Part shown: piece by piece, positions 1 to 10,439 of the stretch
How positions within the stretch are numbered: position 1 is the stretch's first letter
Layout: each line of letters starts with the position of its first letter
Origin: Mycoplasmopsis anatis
GTDB taxonomy: Bacteria; Bacillota_I; Bacilli_A; Mycoplasmatales; Metamycoplasmataceae
Assembly (NCBI RefSeq): GCF_900660655.1
Contig: NZ_LR215035.1
Location: forward strand, 62,001 to 126,000
Direction of reading: 5' to 3'
DNA length: 64,000 nt
Made by a program: the position numbers and the translations under genes
The notes under the pieces: generated by a model
Databases searched by the model: none
Told to the model about the DNA's origin: nothing
The model's input: the letters and a program-made list of their open reading frames with translations, nothing else

Positions 1-441
1 CAAAAATATAGAGAACTTAAAGCCGTTAATAACTTAGAAGAAGCTCAAAAAATCAAAACAGAAATGTTTAACTATATCAACAATAGTAAGTATTTAAAAT
101 CATCATATAAAAAGCAAATTGAATATGTTAAGGCTAAAAAGTCAGAAACTATTTCAAACATATATCATTACGTAGAAATTTATGCTCTTTCATTATTCTT
201 ATTAGGATATGAAAATATTGAACTTATTTCTCTTAACTGACCTGAAGGAATAGAACAAAATAATTTTAATAAAACAAATTTAAGATATTTCGTACTTAAA
301 ATAACTGATTCTAACGGTCAAACTAAGTATCTTGATCCTTATAGAGATTATATGAAATATACTGAAGATAAAAACTATGAATACGGTAAGGTTTATGATA
401 ACATACCTGAAGGATTCACGATTTCTGAAGAATTTAAATAA
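1..441 (+). CDS. C-terminal part of a hypothetical protein
   Basis: The frame is open from the first base of the window and ends at TAA 439-441, so only the last 146 residues are seen. An in-frame TGA (Trp) lies near base 238. The visible part is Lys/Glu-rich and helical at first, then a short segment of aromatic and hydrophobic residues, then a beta-like tail that includes the residues YLDPY. A tail of that kind is seen at the end of transglutaminase-like domains, but no catalytic Cys or His is visible here, so I do not assign a function. A good terminator follows directly. Confidence 0.6.
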
Positions 442-453
442 TATAAAAAACTT

Positions 454-485
454 ACAAGCTTTTGAAGCTTGTATTTTTATTTTCT
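454..485 (+). terminator. Rho-independent terminator after the partial gene
   Basis: An 8-bp perfect stem (ACAAGCTT / AAGCTTGT) with a 3-base loop is followed by a T-rich run. It lies 12 bases past the stop of the partial gene. Confidence 0.75.
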
Positions 486-555
486 TTAAAAAAATAACCG
501 ATGTGGTAGAATTAATAAGCACAAAAAAGTTTTTATGGTATAATTGCTAAGCAAT

Positions 556-630
556 GGCACCATAGCCAAATGGCCAAGGCATGAGTCTGCAAAACTTTGA
601 TTACGGGTTCGAATCCCGTTGGTGCCTCCA
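556..630 (+). tRNA. trnC: tRNA-Cys (GCA)
   Basis: The 7-bp acceptor stem GGCACCA/TGGTGCC closes, the anticodon loop reads CTGCAAA (anticodon GCA), and the T-loop motif GGTTCGAATCC is present. CCA is encoded at the 3' end. A tRNA-Arg follows two bases later, so the two are probably co-transcribed. Confidence 0.95.
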
Positions 631-632
631 GT

Positions 633-709
633 GCGCTCGTAGCTCAACTGGACAGAGTGTTAGGTTACGGCCCTAAAGGTTGCGGGTTCGACTCCTGCCG
701 GGCGCGCCA
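633..709 (+). tRNA. trnR: tRNA-Arg (ACG)
   Basis: The acceptor stem GCGCTCG/CGGGCGC closes with one G-T pair. The anticodon stem TTAGG/CCTAA encloses TTACGGC, which gives anticodon ACG (read as ICG, Arg CGN). The T-arm has GGTTCGACTCC and CCA is encoded. Confidence 0.95.
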
Positions 710-728
710 TATAATTTTTATTACCGAT

Positions 729-755
729 AAATCTCCTTTGGAGATTTTTTTATAT
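729..755 (+). terminator. Terminator of the tRNA-Cys/tRNA-Arg unit
   Basis: An 8-bp stem (AAATCTCC / GGAGATTT) with a TTT loop runs into a T tract, 19 bases after the tRNA-Arg CCA. Confidence 0.8.
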
Positions 756-780
756 AAAAAAATGCCATATTAGGCATTTC
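750..780 (-). terminator. Terminator of the DUF402/metalloprotease unit
   Basis: On the minus strand, AAATGCC and GGCATTT form a stem followed by a T run. It overlaps the last codons of the DUF402 gene and faces the tRNA terminator, so the two convergent units end back to back. Confidence 0.7.
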
Positions 781-1453
781 TAAGAGTAGAGTTAATGAAT
801 TTTTCTCTATTATTAAAATTTCTTCTACCTTGCTTTGAAAATGTTTTATTTGAATTAATATTAGTTTTCTTATTTTTAATTATTGGTGTTAAGTAATTTT
901 TTACATTTAGTAAAATTTTGTCATTTTCAGCAATTTTTAAGTAGTATTTAATAATTTCATCACTAAAAAAGTATTGAAAATTATTGTACATTTTAATAAC
1001 ATTTGATAATTCATCTAAAATTTTATTTTTTAAACTATCTGGATATTTCATTAATTTTCCATTTGTATTAAACTCATCTCTATCAACTATTTTTAATTCT
1101 TTTTGTGGATAGCATTTAACATCAAGATCATAATCAATAAATTTAATTGTATCATCTTCAAAAATTGGTGTTGATGCTAAATTTATATATCTATAAAATC
1201 CATTTTTCTTAATTAGAATTAAACAGTTGAAATTTTGTTTTTTAGGCATAAATCAAATAACAGGCTCTTTATAAACTCAACCCGACCCATTTAATTCAGT
1301 AACTTTAGTTTTATATAAAATTAGAACTATATGTTTTTCATTGTTGTAAATGATTTTAGCTTGATTCCATTGTCTATATAAAAGGCCGTTAAATTTATAC
1401 GCTTGTACTTTAAGAATAGTACCTACTCTTAAATCATTTATTTTTACATGCAT
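770..1453 (-). CDS. DUF402 family protein (Ntdp/YgaC-like nucleotide phosphatase)
   Basis: This 227-residue protein fits the DUF402 family from end to end. Near the N-terminus it has the family pattern of YKFNG, then Arg and Trp; in the middle VYKEPVIWF and RYINLASTP; then the metal-binding signature YIDYDLDVKCYP, followed by DRDEF and KYPDSL. Staphylococcal Ntdp, a member of the family, hydrolyses nucleoside tri- and diphosphates using divalent metal at this acidic motif, so a housekeeping nucleotide phosphatase is the best guess. The start ATG at 1453 has AAAGGA upstream. Two in-frame TGA codons encode Trp. The gene begins 11 bases after the metalloprotease stop, so the two probably form an operon. 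Confidence 0.8.
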
Positions 1454-1464
1454 TTTAACATCCT

Positions 1465-3399
1465 TTAATAGTTAAAGATTTTAACATTTGTACTTAAATC
1501 TTTATCATCTAAATTTGTTTTATTTTTTATTATTATATAACTATTTTCTTTCTTGAGGTTATAAACTTCTACGGCAACGTCTCTATTTTCTGGTAAAGTA
1601 ATTACATCATCCACTATTTCATCATTTTGCAATTTTCCATCATTATTTTTATCTAATCAATAGTGAATCACTGAAGAATTTTTAATTTTAGAAGTATCAA
1701 CAAATTCTTTTGTTATATAAGATTTAAATTCTTCTGAGAGTTTAACATCAGTTGGACTTAAATTAAAATATCTATCATTGTTGCTCTTATCAAATATAGA
1801 ACCACTATAACCTTGAAATCTAAAGATTTCATGTGTGTCAAATTCAGCCAATATGTATGGATTTTTAGAATCAGTAGATTCAAAAACAAAACCTTTATAT
1901 TGCGAATCAGTTGGTAAATAACCAACTAATCTAATTTTTTTAGTCTCTTCAGGTTGTATAGCAACAGTATCATCATAGGGATTGATTTTATTAGTATTAT
2001 TTTTAGCAACATTAATTACTTGAGAAATGGTTTTTCCATAACCCATTGTTTCAAGTAATAATTTATAAAATTGTTTTGCCTTTTCTTTATTAGTTTGTAA
2101 GTAATTTTGATAAACAACTGAAATTTTATCATTAGTGTTAAATCAATTACTTCCAGCATATTTAACAACGGGATTTAAAATAGTTTTAGAATAATCTACA
2201 TAAAGAGAATTAGGAGTAAAATCATTATAATAACTACCATTTTGGTATATCAATGATTCTAAACCATATCAATTACTTCTATAGATCACATTTTCAAATG
2301 TTGATGAATCTTTGATAACAGTTTCCTCATAAGGGAAATAATATGGAATGAAAAAATATTTAGTTAATTCTCTAGGAATTAATTCATCTATTGAGTAGTA
2401 ATATTTAATTTCCTCAGTGCTAATATCAAATAAATATCCATCTGACTTCTTGTGAGATATTTGAGATACAAAATAATTTTTATTTGGATATACACTACTT
2501 GGGCCACCATTTGCTATATTCCACAAATCATTTAGACTTAAATTACTGAATAGACTTTGTTTGTTATTAACTGTTGGATACTTTTTTGTAGAGTTATATC
2601 CAAGTTGTTCCTTGAAATTATTAACAAAATTCTTATTTCATGCTGATGTCTGATAACCTTCATCACTTTTAGAACTAATTAGTAAGGTATTTTTATTTAA
2701 CTCACTATTCTTTGAGTCAATTCCCACTTCAGCATAAGTTTTTGCTCAATAATGGAGATATTCATGAAAAATGGTTGGAATTATATTTTGAACTTTTGTT
2801 TCAATATCATAACCATTTTCACTCAAAAAATTAGCATTAATGTAAATAGTATTAACATTAGAAATAAATAGTCCTCTTACTTTATCATCAACAATATTAA
2901 AGTCATTAATATGTATAGCATTTAAATTAAAAACTTCAGGTCCAAATGGTACCTTATTCTTAAATTCTCTTGCCAAGTATTTCAATCCCTCTTCCCCTAG
3001 AAGAAATCTAGGTCCATTTTTATCCTCATAATAAGCAAAATCGACAAATTTGATTTTTGTATATGGATCAATATATTCAATAACTTTATTTGATTGAATT
3101 TGTTTATCATACTTAAATTTAGTGGTTTTAATTTCACCATTACTATCATTAAATATTAAGCTTTCGCTTAAGTAATCTTCAGTGTTTTTATGATTATTAT
3201 CAAAGATAGGTTTTTTAATTAACTCAGAATCTATATCATAGTTATCTTTTTTATTAACATTTACATTAATCGAAGGTTTCTTTTTATTTGCTAAATCATA
3301 AGTAATGAATTTAGCTAAACTAAAACTTATTAATACAATTGATGCACCAATTAAAGTTCCGATTAAAGTTCATAAAATGACTTTCTTACTCTTTTTCAT
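1465..3399 (-). CDS. Membrane-anchored HExxH metalloprotease (MYPU_1760-like)
   Basis: The protein has 644 residues. An N-terminal hydrophobic segment (about residues 8-27, after KKSKK) looks like an uncleaved signal-anchor, which would place the bulk outside the cell. Residues 212-216 read HEYLH within IIPTIFHEYLHYWAK, a zincin-type HExxH zinc-binding motif. The layout resembles the mycoplasma-specific family named after MYPU_1760; I recall this family by name and have not aligned it. The C-terminal third includes WLDKNNDGKLQNDEI, a loop like a calcium-binding EF-hand. The protein is therefore probably a surface or secreted zinc protease. Several in-frame TGA codons encode Trp. The DUF402 gene follows 11 bases later. 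Confidence 0.75.
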
Positions 3400-3561
3400 G
3401 AAAATATTATAACCTCATTTTTATTAATTAAGCTTATTCTTGTTAAGTAATATTTATTGAACATTAAAAACAAAGAAATAATGTGGAAAAACATGAAAAT
3501 ATAAAATTTTTACACATATTGATTTAAAATTTAAATGTAAAGATATTTATTCGGAGGTTTT

Positions 3562-3777
3562 ATGTACAAATACAAAGCAATTTTAGTTTCATCAAGAGAA
3601 AAAGTAGCAGAAGCTAACACACTCATGGAACTTGAAGGACAAATAAAATCTTTTAGAAGAGGACAAAAGAGAGGTGAACATACAAGAGCAAACGAAAAAA
3701 TTGAAATAATTCACACTGAAAGAAATAATTTAGAAGGTAAGAGAAAATCTAAAGAAGAATTAATTAAAATTGTGTAA
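3562..3777 (+). CDS. Small conserved hypothetical protein
   Basis: A 71-residue, strongly basic and acidic protein begins at ATG 3562 behind a near-perfect ribosome binding site (CGGAGG, 6-8 bases upstream). It has no membrane segment. The middle contains a basic patch (FRRGQKRGEHTR) that could bind nucleic acid. It has its own terminator and sits between a divergent metalloprotease gene and trmB. I do not recognise the family. Confidence 0.7.
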   Translation: MYKYKAILVSSREKVAEANTLMELEGQIKSFRRGQKRGEHTRANEKIEIIHTERNNLEGKRKSKEELIKIV

Positions 3778-3790
3778 AAATATATTAATT

Positions 3791-3812
3791 AAGTAGCGAT
3801 TGCTACTTTTAT
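3791..3812 (+). terminator. Terminator after the small protein gene
   Basis: The stem AAGTAGC/GCTACTT with a GATT loop runs into TTTTATT, 13 bases after the stop codon. Confidence 0.75.
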
Positions 3813-3827
3813 TGTACAATTGTTTCT

Positions 3828-4445
3828 ATGAGAATTAGAAACAATCCTAAAGCAACAGTTATCTTAGACAATTGCGAATTTGTTATTAAAAATTTTCCAT
3901 TTACAATTAAAGAAGACGATGTTTTAGAAATTGGAGCAGGTAAAGGTGAAATGATTTGCAAACTTGCTCAGTTAAATCCAAACATTCGTTATATTGCATT
4001 TGAGAAATTTGAAACAATTGCAGCAATGATAGTTAAAAAAATTAATGAATTAGAGTTAAAAAACCTTTATGTAATTTGTAAAGATGCAGCTACAATAAAT
4101 GAACTAATAAAAGGTCAAACTAATAATATTTGATTAACTTTTAGTGATCCATGACCTAAAAAAAGACATGCAAAGCGCAGATTAACTAATAGAGAATTCT
4201 TAAAACAATATCAAGAATTATTAACTAAAAATGGATTGCTAAAGTTCAAAACAGATAATGATAAATTATTTGAATATTCTATTGAAGAGTTTAATGATCA
4301 AAAATGAGATATCATAAATATAACTAATGACTTACACAATTCAGAATTTAATTTAAATAATATAAGAACAGGATATGAGCAAAAGTTCGCCTCTATTGGA
4401 AAAAATATTAATTACTTAGAAGCGAAAAAACCTAATAAAATCTAA
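3828..4445 (+). CDS. trmB: tRNA (guanine-N7-)-methyltransferase TrmB
   Basis: The 205-residue protein methylates G46 in the variable loop of tRNAs using S-adenosylmethionine. The SAM-binding motif LEIGAGKGE lies near residue 38. The family-specific core [16 protein letters not shown] lies near residue 105, with its Trp encoded by TGA. KFKTDND and the C-terminal [10 protein letters not shown] match the substrate-binding and closing motifs of the family. Length is normal for bacterial TrmB. No strong ribosome binding site precedes ATG 3828. A clear terminator follows. Confidence 0.92.
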
Positions 4446-4468
4446 CTGAATAATTCAGTTTTTTTATT
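4444..4468 (+). terminator. Terminator after trmB
   Basis: Inverted repeat AACTGAA/TTCAGTT with a short loop is followed by seven T's and overlaps the trmB stop codon. Confidence 0.7.
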
Positions 4469-4567
4469 GCATTTTTGTGCTGTAATTTTGTGTATGTAAT
4501 TTAAAAAAATAAGGAAAATGGTAAAATTTAATATATTATATATATTAAATAATCTAAGGTGGTTTTT

Positions 4568-7221
4568 ATGGCTGAGAAAGAAAAAATAATCTACTTGAAA
4601 AAGAATTAGAAGTTAAAGAACAAGAATTGGAATTTATAACTGATGATGATTTCGAGGACGAAGAAGAATCAATAGTATTTAAGAAAAAACCAAAAATAAT
4701 TAAAGAGGAAGATGAAGAAGTAGTTCCCCAAAATAATGAAAATTATGTAGTGCAGTCTCAAATAATCGAAGAAAGCATTGATGGACTCCAACCAAGAGAA
4801 CTTGATACTGAAATCAAAACATCATTCCTAGAATATGCCATGAGTGTTATTGTTTCAAGAGCATTACCTGATGCTAGAGATGGTTTAAAACCTGTTCATA
4901 GACGTATATTATACGATATGTCAGAATTAGGTATTACCCATAATACTCAGCATCGTAAAAGTGCAAGAATTGTAGGGGATGTTTTAGGGAAATATCACCC
5001 TCATGGTGACACTTCCGTTTATGAAGCAATGGTTCGTTTAGCACAAGATTTTAGTATGAGATATCCACTTGTTGATGGACATGGAAACTTTGGTTCTATA
5101 GATGGTGATGGCGCTGCTGCTATGCGTTATACTGAAGCTAGACTAAGTAAAGTTGCTTCTTTAATGCTTGAAGGAATTAAAAAAGATACTGTTGACTTCG
5201 TGGATAACTATGACGCCACTGAAAAAGAACCTACAGTTCTACCTTCTAAATTCCCAAACCTTTTAGTTAGTGGTGTTTCTGGTATTGCCGTTGGTTTAGC
5301 AACAGAAATTCCACCTCACAATTTAAGTGAAACTATTGATGCGACTATTGCACTTGCTAAAAATCCAGAATTAAATACTCTTGAATTAATGCAATATATT
5401 AAAGGACCAGATTTCCCAACTGGTGCAACAATTTTAGATATTGATGCTATTTATAGTGCTTATGATACAGGTCGTGGTTCAATTCCGATGAGAAGTAATT
5501 GTGAAATAGAAGAATTCACTAGTGGTAAGTCAAGAATTATTGTAACTGAAATTCCGTATGGAATTAGAAAAACAACAATAATAGAAAAAATTGCAAAACT
5601 TCATAAAGAAAATGTAATTCAAGGTATTAGTGAAATAAGAGATGAATCTAACAGAGAAGGTATTAGATTAATAATTGAAATCAAAAAAGGATTTAATCCT
5701 AATATTGTTCTTAATATGCTTTACACAAAATCTGTTTTACAATCTAATTTTAATGTTAATATGGTTGCTTTGGTTGAAGGTGAACCAAGAACAATTACAT
5801 TAAAAGAAGCATTAGAGATTTACTTGAAACATCAAAAAGATGTTACAACTAGAGGTCTAAAATTTGATTTAAATAAAGCTGAAGATAAGTTACACATTCT
5901 TTTAGGTCTAAAAATTGCAATTCAATTTATCGATGAAGTAATTGAAATTATTAAAAAATCAAAAACTGACAGCGAAGCTCAAGAAAAATTATCAACTAAA
6001 TTTGATTTAAGTGAAAGACAAACTAAAGCTATTCTTGATATGTCTCTTAGAAAATTAACTGGATTAAATGTTGAAAAGAACGATGAAGAAATCAGTGAAC
6101 TTCAATCAGAAGTTGCAAGAATTAAAGAAATTCTATCAGATGAAACTAAATTGATTGATTTAATAATCAGTGAATTAGAGGAAGTTAAGAGGCTATTTGG
6201 TGACACACGTAGAACAAAAGTTGATCCTACAAGTTCAAGAAAAATTTCAAATGAATCATTAATCCCTGAGAGTGATATTGTAATCACTTTAAGTGTTAAG
6301 GGATATGTTAAAATATTGAATCTTGAAGAATACCGTGAACAAAAAAGAGGCGGAAAAGGTTCATATTCTGCTAAAACGTATGATGACGATGATATTTCAT
6401 TAATTTTACAAACAAAAACTCACACTGACTTATTACTTTTTAGTAACTTCGGTAAAGTTTACAAAAAAAGAGGACATGAAATTCAAGAAGGAAACAAGCA
6501 ATCTAAAGGGATTCCCTTCATTAATTTAATACCAACCTTAAGAGTTAACGAAGGTGAGAAAATCATTTCAATTCTTCCAGTCGATTCATACGAGGAGAAT
6601 AAATTCTTAACTACAATTACAAAAAATGGAATTATTAAAAAAACTGATTTAACTTTATTTAGTAATATTAATCGTTCTGGTTTAAACGCTTTTAAACTTA
6701 AAGACGAAAATGATGAACTTTTAACAGCATTTATAGTGGATGAAGAATCTACAATTCTTGTTGCAAACAATACCAATAATGCAATAAGATTCAAATCTTC
6801 TGATGTTAGAGCTATGGGACGTAATGCTGTTGGAGTTAAAGCTATGAACTTAGATGATAACACTATAGTTTCAGCTTCTTCAGAAAAAGATGGTGATTAT
6901 ATTCTTTCGATTGGAAGTGAAGGATACGGAAAATTAACACACAAAGATGACTTTAGAATAATCAAAAGAGGCGGAAAAGGTGTAACAGCTATAAATGGTG
7001 AAAAAGCCGGAAACTTAATCTTTGCTAAATTCGTTTCAAAAGAAGACCAAGCTTTAATTATTACTAAACTTGGCTTAACAATTAGATTGAATTTGGAAAA
7101 TGTTAGTGTAACTTCAAGAAACACTAAAGGTGTAAAAATCATCGACATTAAGAATAATGATGAAATTGTAAGTGTAGAAATTATAAAATCAGATGAAATT
7201 TCTGAAAACGAAATGAACTAG
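4568..7221 (+). CDS. gyrA: DNA gyrase subunit A (5' end out of frame by one base)
   Basis: This is the DNA-cleaving subunit of gyrase. Counting from TTG 4627, the catalytic tyrosine is Y168 in [10 protein letters not shown]. The quinolone-resistance region reads [15 protein letters not shown], with Thr129 and Glu133 at the positions of E. coli Ser83 and Asp87. The C-terminal domain carries a GyrA box (QKRGGKG near residue 572), which favours GyrA over ParC. The main frame has no ATG before 4627. However, ATG 4568 has a strong ribosome binding site (AAGGTGG), and one extra A in the A6 tract at 4581-4586 would join its frame to the main one, giving [16 protein letters not shown] before the rest. 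I take 4568 as the true start and the shift as an indel or slippage site. TTG 4627 is the alternative. Confidence 0.93.
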
Positions 7222-7246
7222 AATTAATTTCTAGTTTTCTTTTTTA
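7216..7246 (+). terminator. Terminator after gyrA
   Basis: AACTAGA/TCTAGTT forms a stem over the gyrA stop codon and is followed by TTTCTTTTTT. Confidence 0.7.
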
Positions 7247-7287
7247 AAATTAATAAACTTTTTATTTTAATATTTTAAAATATTGAT

Positions 7288-8853
7288 ATGACTAAAGAAT
7301 ATTATCAAAAGAAATGACTTAATTTTTACACATCTAACGAATACATGCAAAATAAAGTTAATATCGTATTCAATAATTGAGAATTAAACAAAGAAAGTTT
7401 CTTAAAAAGTCCTGAAGTAACTAATAAAGGGATTAAATTTAGTAAAGATTTTGGTTATTCGTACTTTTGCGAGTTTTCGGTAGAAATTATAATAATGATT
7501 TTCTGTACTATGTTAAAACCTAATATGAAAATTGGACTAGGCTTTGATATTGAAACACCAGAACAAATAAGAAAAAATGTATTGAATTTATTTGCTCAAC
7601 AAGGTGTACAAGTATATGTTTTTGAAAAAAATAGTCCTTGTTCGGAAACTAATTTAAGAGATTTATTAAAAATTGATCGAAAACTTAATGGTGGAATTTA
7701 CTTTGATTATGATCGAATTGAAGAAAGTTGATATATTAAATTTTTAGATGTTGAAGGAGTTTTGGTACCTATTAAAATTCAACAAAAACTTGTTGATTCT
7801 TTAAGTGAATTCAACTTAAGTTTAGGTAACTATTTAAATTTAAATAATTCTATTAATGTAAGTTATGATAAAGTTTTTGAAAATAGTTTTTCAAAACATA
7901 AATTATTCAATTTTTTACAAGTAGATGATTTCTTTTCAAACCTAAAAATCGAGTATGCAATACAAAATGAAATTTTTGAAAAGAAATTCAATACAGTTAC
8001 TAAGTTATTAAATTTAAACACCACTAATTCAAAGGTTATGATGTTAAATCATAATATTTCACTATTAAAGAGTAAATTTAAGTCTAATGATGAAAGAAGT
8101 GATCTCCTTGTTTTAGTCAACAAAAAAAATCAATTAAAGATTTACAACAAAGTAAGCGGAAAACTAATAGAAATTGAAAATGATTTAATAGCATTTCTAT
8201 ATATTGATTTTATGATTGGTTACTGAAGAAATGCAAAAATTGATAACAAATTAGTAGTTTTACCATTGAATGCTAAAAAATATGTCATTAACCTACTCGA
8301 AAGTTATTCAATTAACTATGCTTACGAAAATCAAATTTACAACGAAAGAGATGTTTTATTTTCATACAATCAAGGTCTTTTTAGCACTGGTGTAAATGAT
8401 GGTTTTAACTACGATAACTTAAAATTCCTTTTTTACTACATTTATATGACAAACGAATATAAGATAAAAGGTGATTTTATAAATTACAAAACTAATCAAC
8501 TATTAAATGTATATAACCTACATTTATATGATCAAATAAAAATTAGTTTCGATAAAATATTCCTAAAAAAAATGGACTTAATTTTTAGTGTGGGACAAAA
8601 ATTTACTAAAACACAAGAAATAGTAAAAATTATTAAGCATAATTATGAAAGTTATGGTTATTTCTATCTTTATACAATTATTTTAAGTGACGATTCTAGA
8701 GTAATTTATTTTTATGACATCGATGATGCAAAAATGATTATAAATGTTGAATTTATGAATAATATGAATAAAATGAAAGTACAAAATAAGATCAAATTTG
8801 AAGAGTTGAAAAATAAAGCTACTGATGCTGTAAAGTTTGCGAAAAAATTTTAA
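7288..8853 (+). CDS. Degenerate phosphohexomutase-like protein
   Basis: A 521-residue protein, about the length of a phosphomannomutase/phosphoglucomutase. Residues about 70-150 follow the domain 1 pattern of that family: a strand-helix unit (GLGFDIETPEQIRKNVLNLF, then GVQVYVFE), then KLNGGIYFDYDRIEESWYIKF. In true enzymes the last part reads like GGIMITASHNP...NGIK. Here the phosphoserine loop TASHNP is replaced by FDYDRIE, so the catalytic serine is gone. The metal-binding DGD motif of domain 2 is also not visible. I infer a non-enzymatic paralogue or a rapidly evolving relic. TGA codes for Trp at several positions. A membrane protein gene follows 18 bases later. Confidence 0.5.
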
Positions 8854-8871
8854 TTTAATATGAAAGGAATT

Positions 8872-9033
8872 ATGGAAAAGAAAAAGAATAATAATATCGA
8901 GTTTAACTTTAGTTGATTTGCTATTATCATAGCAATAATAATTATGGCTTTTGTAACAACTGTATTAATCTTTTTATATTTAAAATATGATATAAATATA
9001 TTGGATTTTACAGGTTTACATCAAAATTTATAG
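8872..9033 (+). CDS. Small single-pass membrane protein
   Basis: A 53-residue protein with a lysine-rich start (MEKKKNNN) and one hydrophobic helix (about residues 15-39), starting at ATG 8872 behind AAAGGAATT. An upstream in-frame ATG at 8860 would place the ribosome binding site inside the gene, so 8872 is preferred. It is tightly linked to the genes on both sides (18 and 7 bases), which suggests an operon leading into the DUF31 genes. I do not recognise the family. Confidence 0.6.
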
Positions 9034-9182
9034 GACTATTATGTTTAACAATAAGAAAATAAAATTTATTCTTTTACCAACTACAGTTTTAAGTGCTTCG
9101 TTAGCAATAATAACAATGAGTTACAAAAACGATAATAGCAATATTAATAAAAAAAACATTGAAACTATAAACTAGGACACAA

Positions 9183-9212
9183 AAAGTTGACAAATAAATG
9201 TCAACTTTTTTT
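9183..9212 (+). terminator. Terminator-like hairpin inside the left end of IS3 copy 1
   Basis: AAAGTTGAC and GTCAACTTT form a 9-bp stem followed by a T run, placed between the left end of the element and the transposase ribosome binding site. It should stop transcripts that enter from the host gene. Copy 2 has the same structure at 30311-30340. Confidence 0.6.
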
Positions 9213-9224
9213 ATTGGAGGAAAT

Positions 9225-10439
9225 ATGGGAAAACATTTATCTTCCAATCATTGATTCGAACTCATCAATGATTGGAATAATGGATTATCTAGAAAGATAA
9301 TCCTTGAAAAATATATTAATTTTTCTGGGCACTGAAAGTTAAAAGCCAACGGGATAAGAACTTTTTTTAGAACATTAAAATATAGAGCAAAAGTTTATAA
9401 TAAAGGTATGGAATACATTTTAACAAGCAAAAAACATCCTAGTGAGATGAAGAAACGTGGAAGACCCAGAAAAGAAAATAAAGATCAAGAAATTGATTGA
9501 AGTGATTTTAAGAGAGAAGAATTGATAGAAATTGCTAAAAGATATGTTGAGATAACTAAAGACATGCCTAAAAGAGAAAAAACAAAAGAATCAAAAGCAT
9601 TAACTGAAACATCAATTACTAAAATTTCTAAATTATTGAAGATTTCAAGACAATCTATTTATAATACAAGAAAAAGAGATTGTTCAACTAAAAAATGAAA
9701 TTCTACAATACCTGAAAAATATAGAGAAGAGATTTTAGAAGCTAGAAGAAAACATAAAAATGCAGGCAGAACTAAATTATCAAAAATCATGCAAAATGAC
9801 TTTAATATAGTATTAAATGAAAGAACTTTAGGGAGATTTCTTAGCAAAAACAACTTAAATTCAGAAATAAGAAAACGTAGAAGAACAAAAGAAATAAAAG
9901 ATATTAATTACATAGGAGAAGACTTAGTTAAAAGAGATTATAACGATTCTCAAAATCTCAATATTAAGTGTACTGATATAACATACTTACCTGCTACAAA
10001 AGATGCAATCCAAAACCACGTTTATCTTTCTGTGATTATTGATCATAGATCTAAATTAGTTGAATCATTTCAACTATCTTTTTACAATGATCTTGACTTA
10101 GTTATGGATAATTTAAATAAAAATAATTTCAATAATAAAACTTTTATAGTTCATTCGGACCATGGATTTCAATATACAAACGAAAGATTTATAGATAAAG
10201 TCAAATCATTGAATGGAAGAACTTCATACTCAAGAATTGGTAATAGTCTGGATAATAGAGAAGCAGAATATTGGTTCTCGGTGTTGAAAACTGAATTCAT
10301 TAGAGATTTGAATGTATGAAATTTAACGTTAAAAATGTTAAATGATGAAATAAAAAAATTCATAAATTATTATAATAATGAAAGAATACAATCAAATTTA
10401 AATTGAAAAACACCAAAGCAATTTGCAATGATGTCTTAA
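9225..10439 (+). CDS. IS3-family transposase (single frame)
   Basis: A 404-residue DDE transposase starts at ATG 9225 behind GGAGG. The first 200 residues are basic with an HTH-like segment (TSITKISKLLKISRQSIY). The catalytic core follows: Asp in KCTDITYLPA, Asp in FIVHSDHGFQYT, and Glu in NSLDNREAEYWFSVLKTE, ending with the IS3 pattern FINYYNNERIQ. OrfA and OrfB are fused in one continuous frame, so no programmed frameshift is needed. Five or so TGA codons encode Trp, including the one at 10317 that differs from copy 2 (Arg). Confidence 0.9.

Noticed and set aside
6102-7148. Minus-strand open frames inside gyrA
   Set aside because: They mirror the gyrA codons, have no ribosome binding site and show no motif. 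gyrA is clearly the coding strand.
4568-7221. ParC rather than GyrA
   Set aside because: The GyrA box QKRGGKG and the six-blade C-terminal repeats favour GyrA. The active-site region alone would not separate them.
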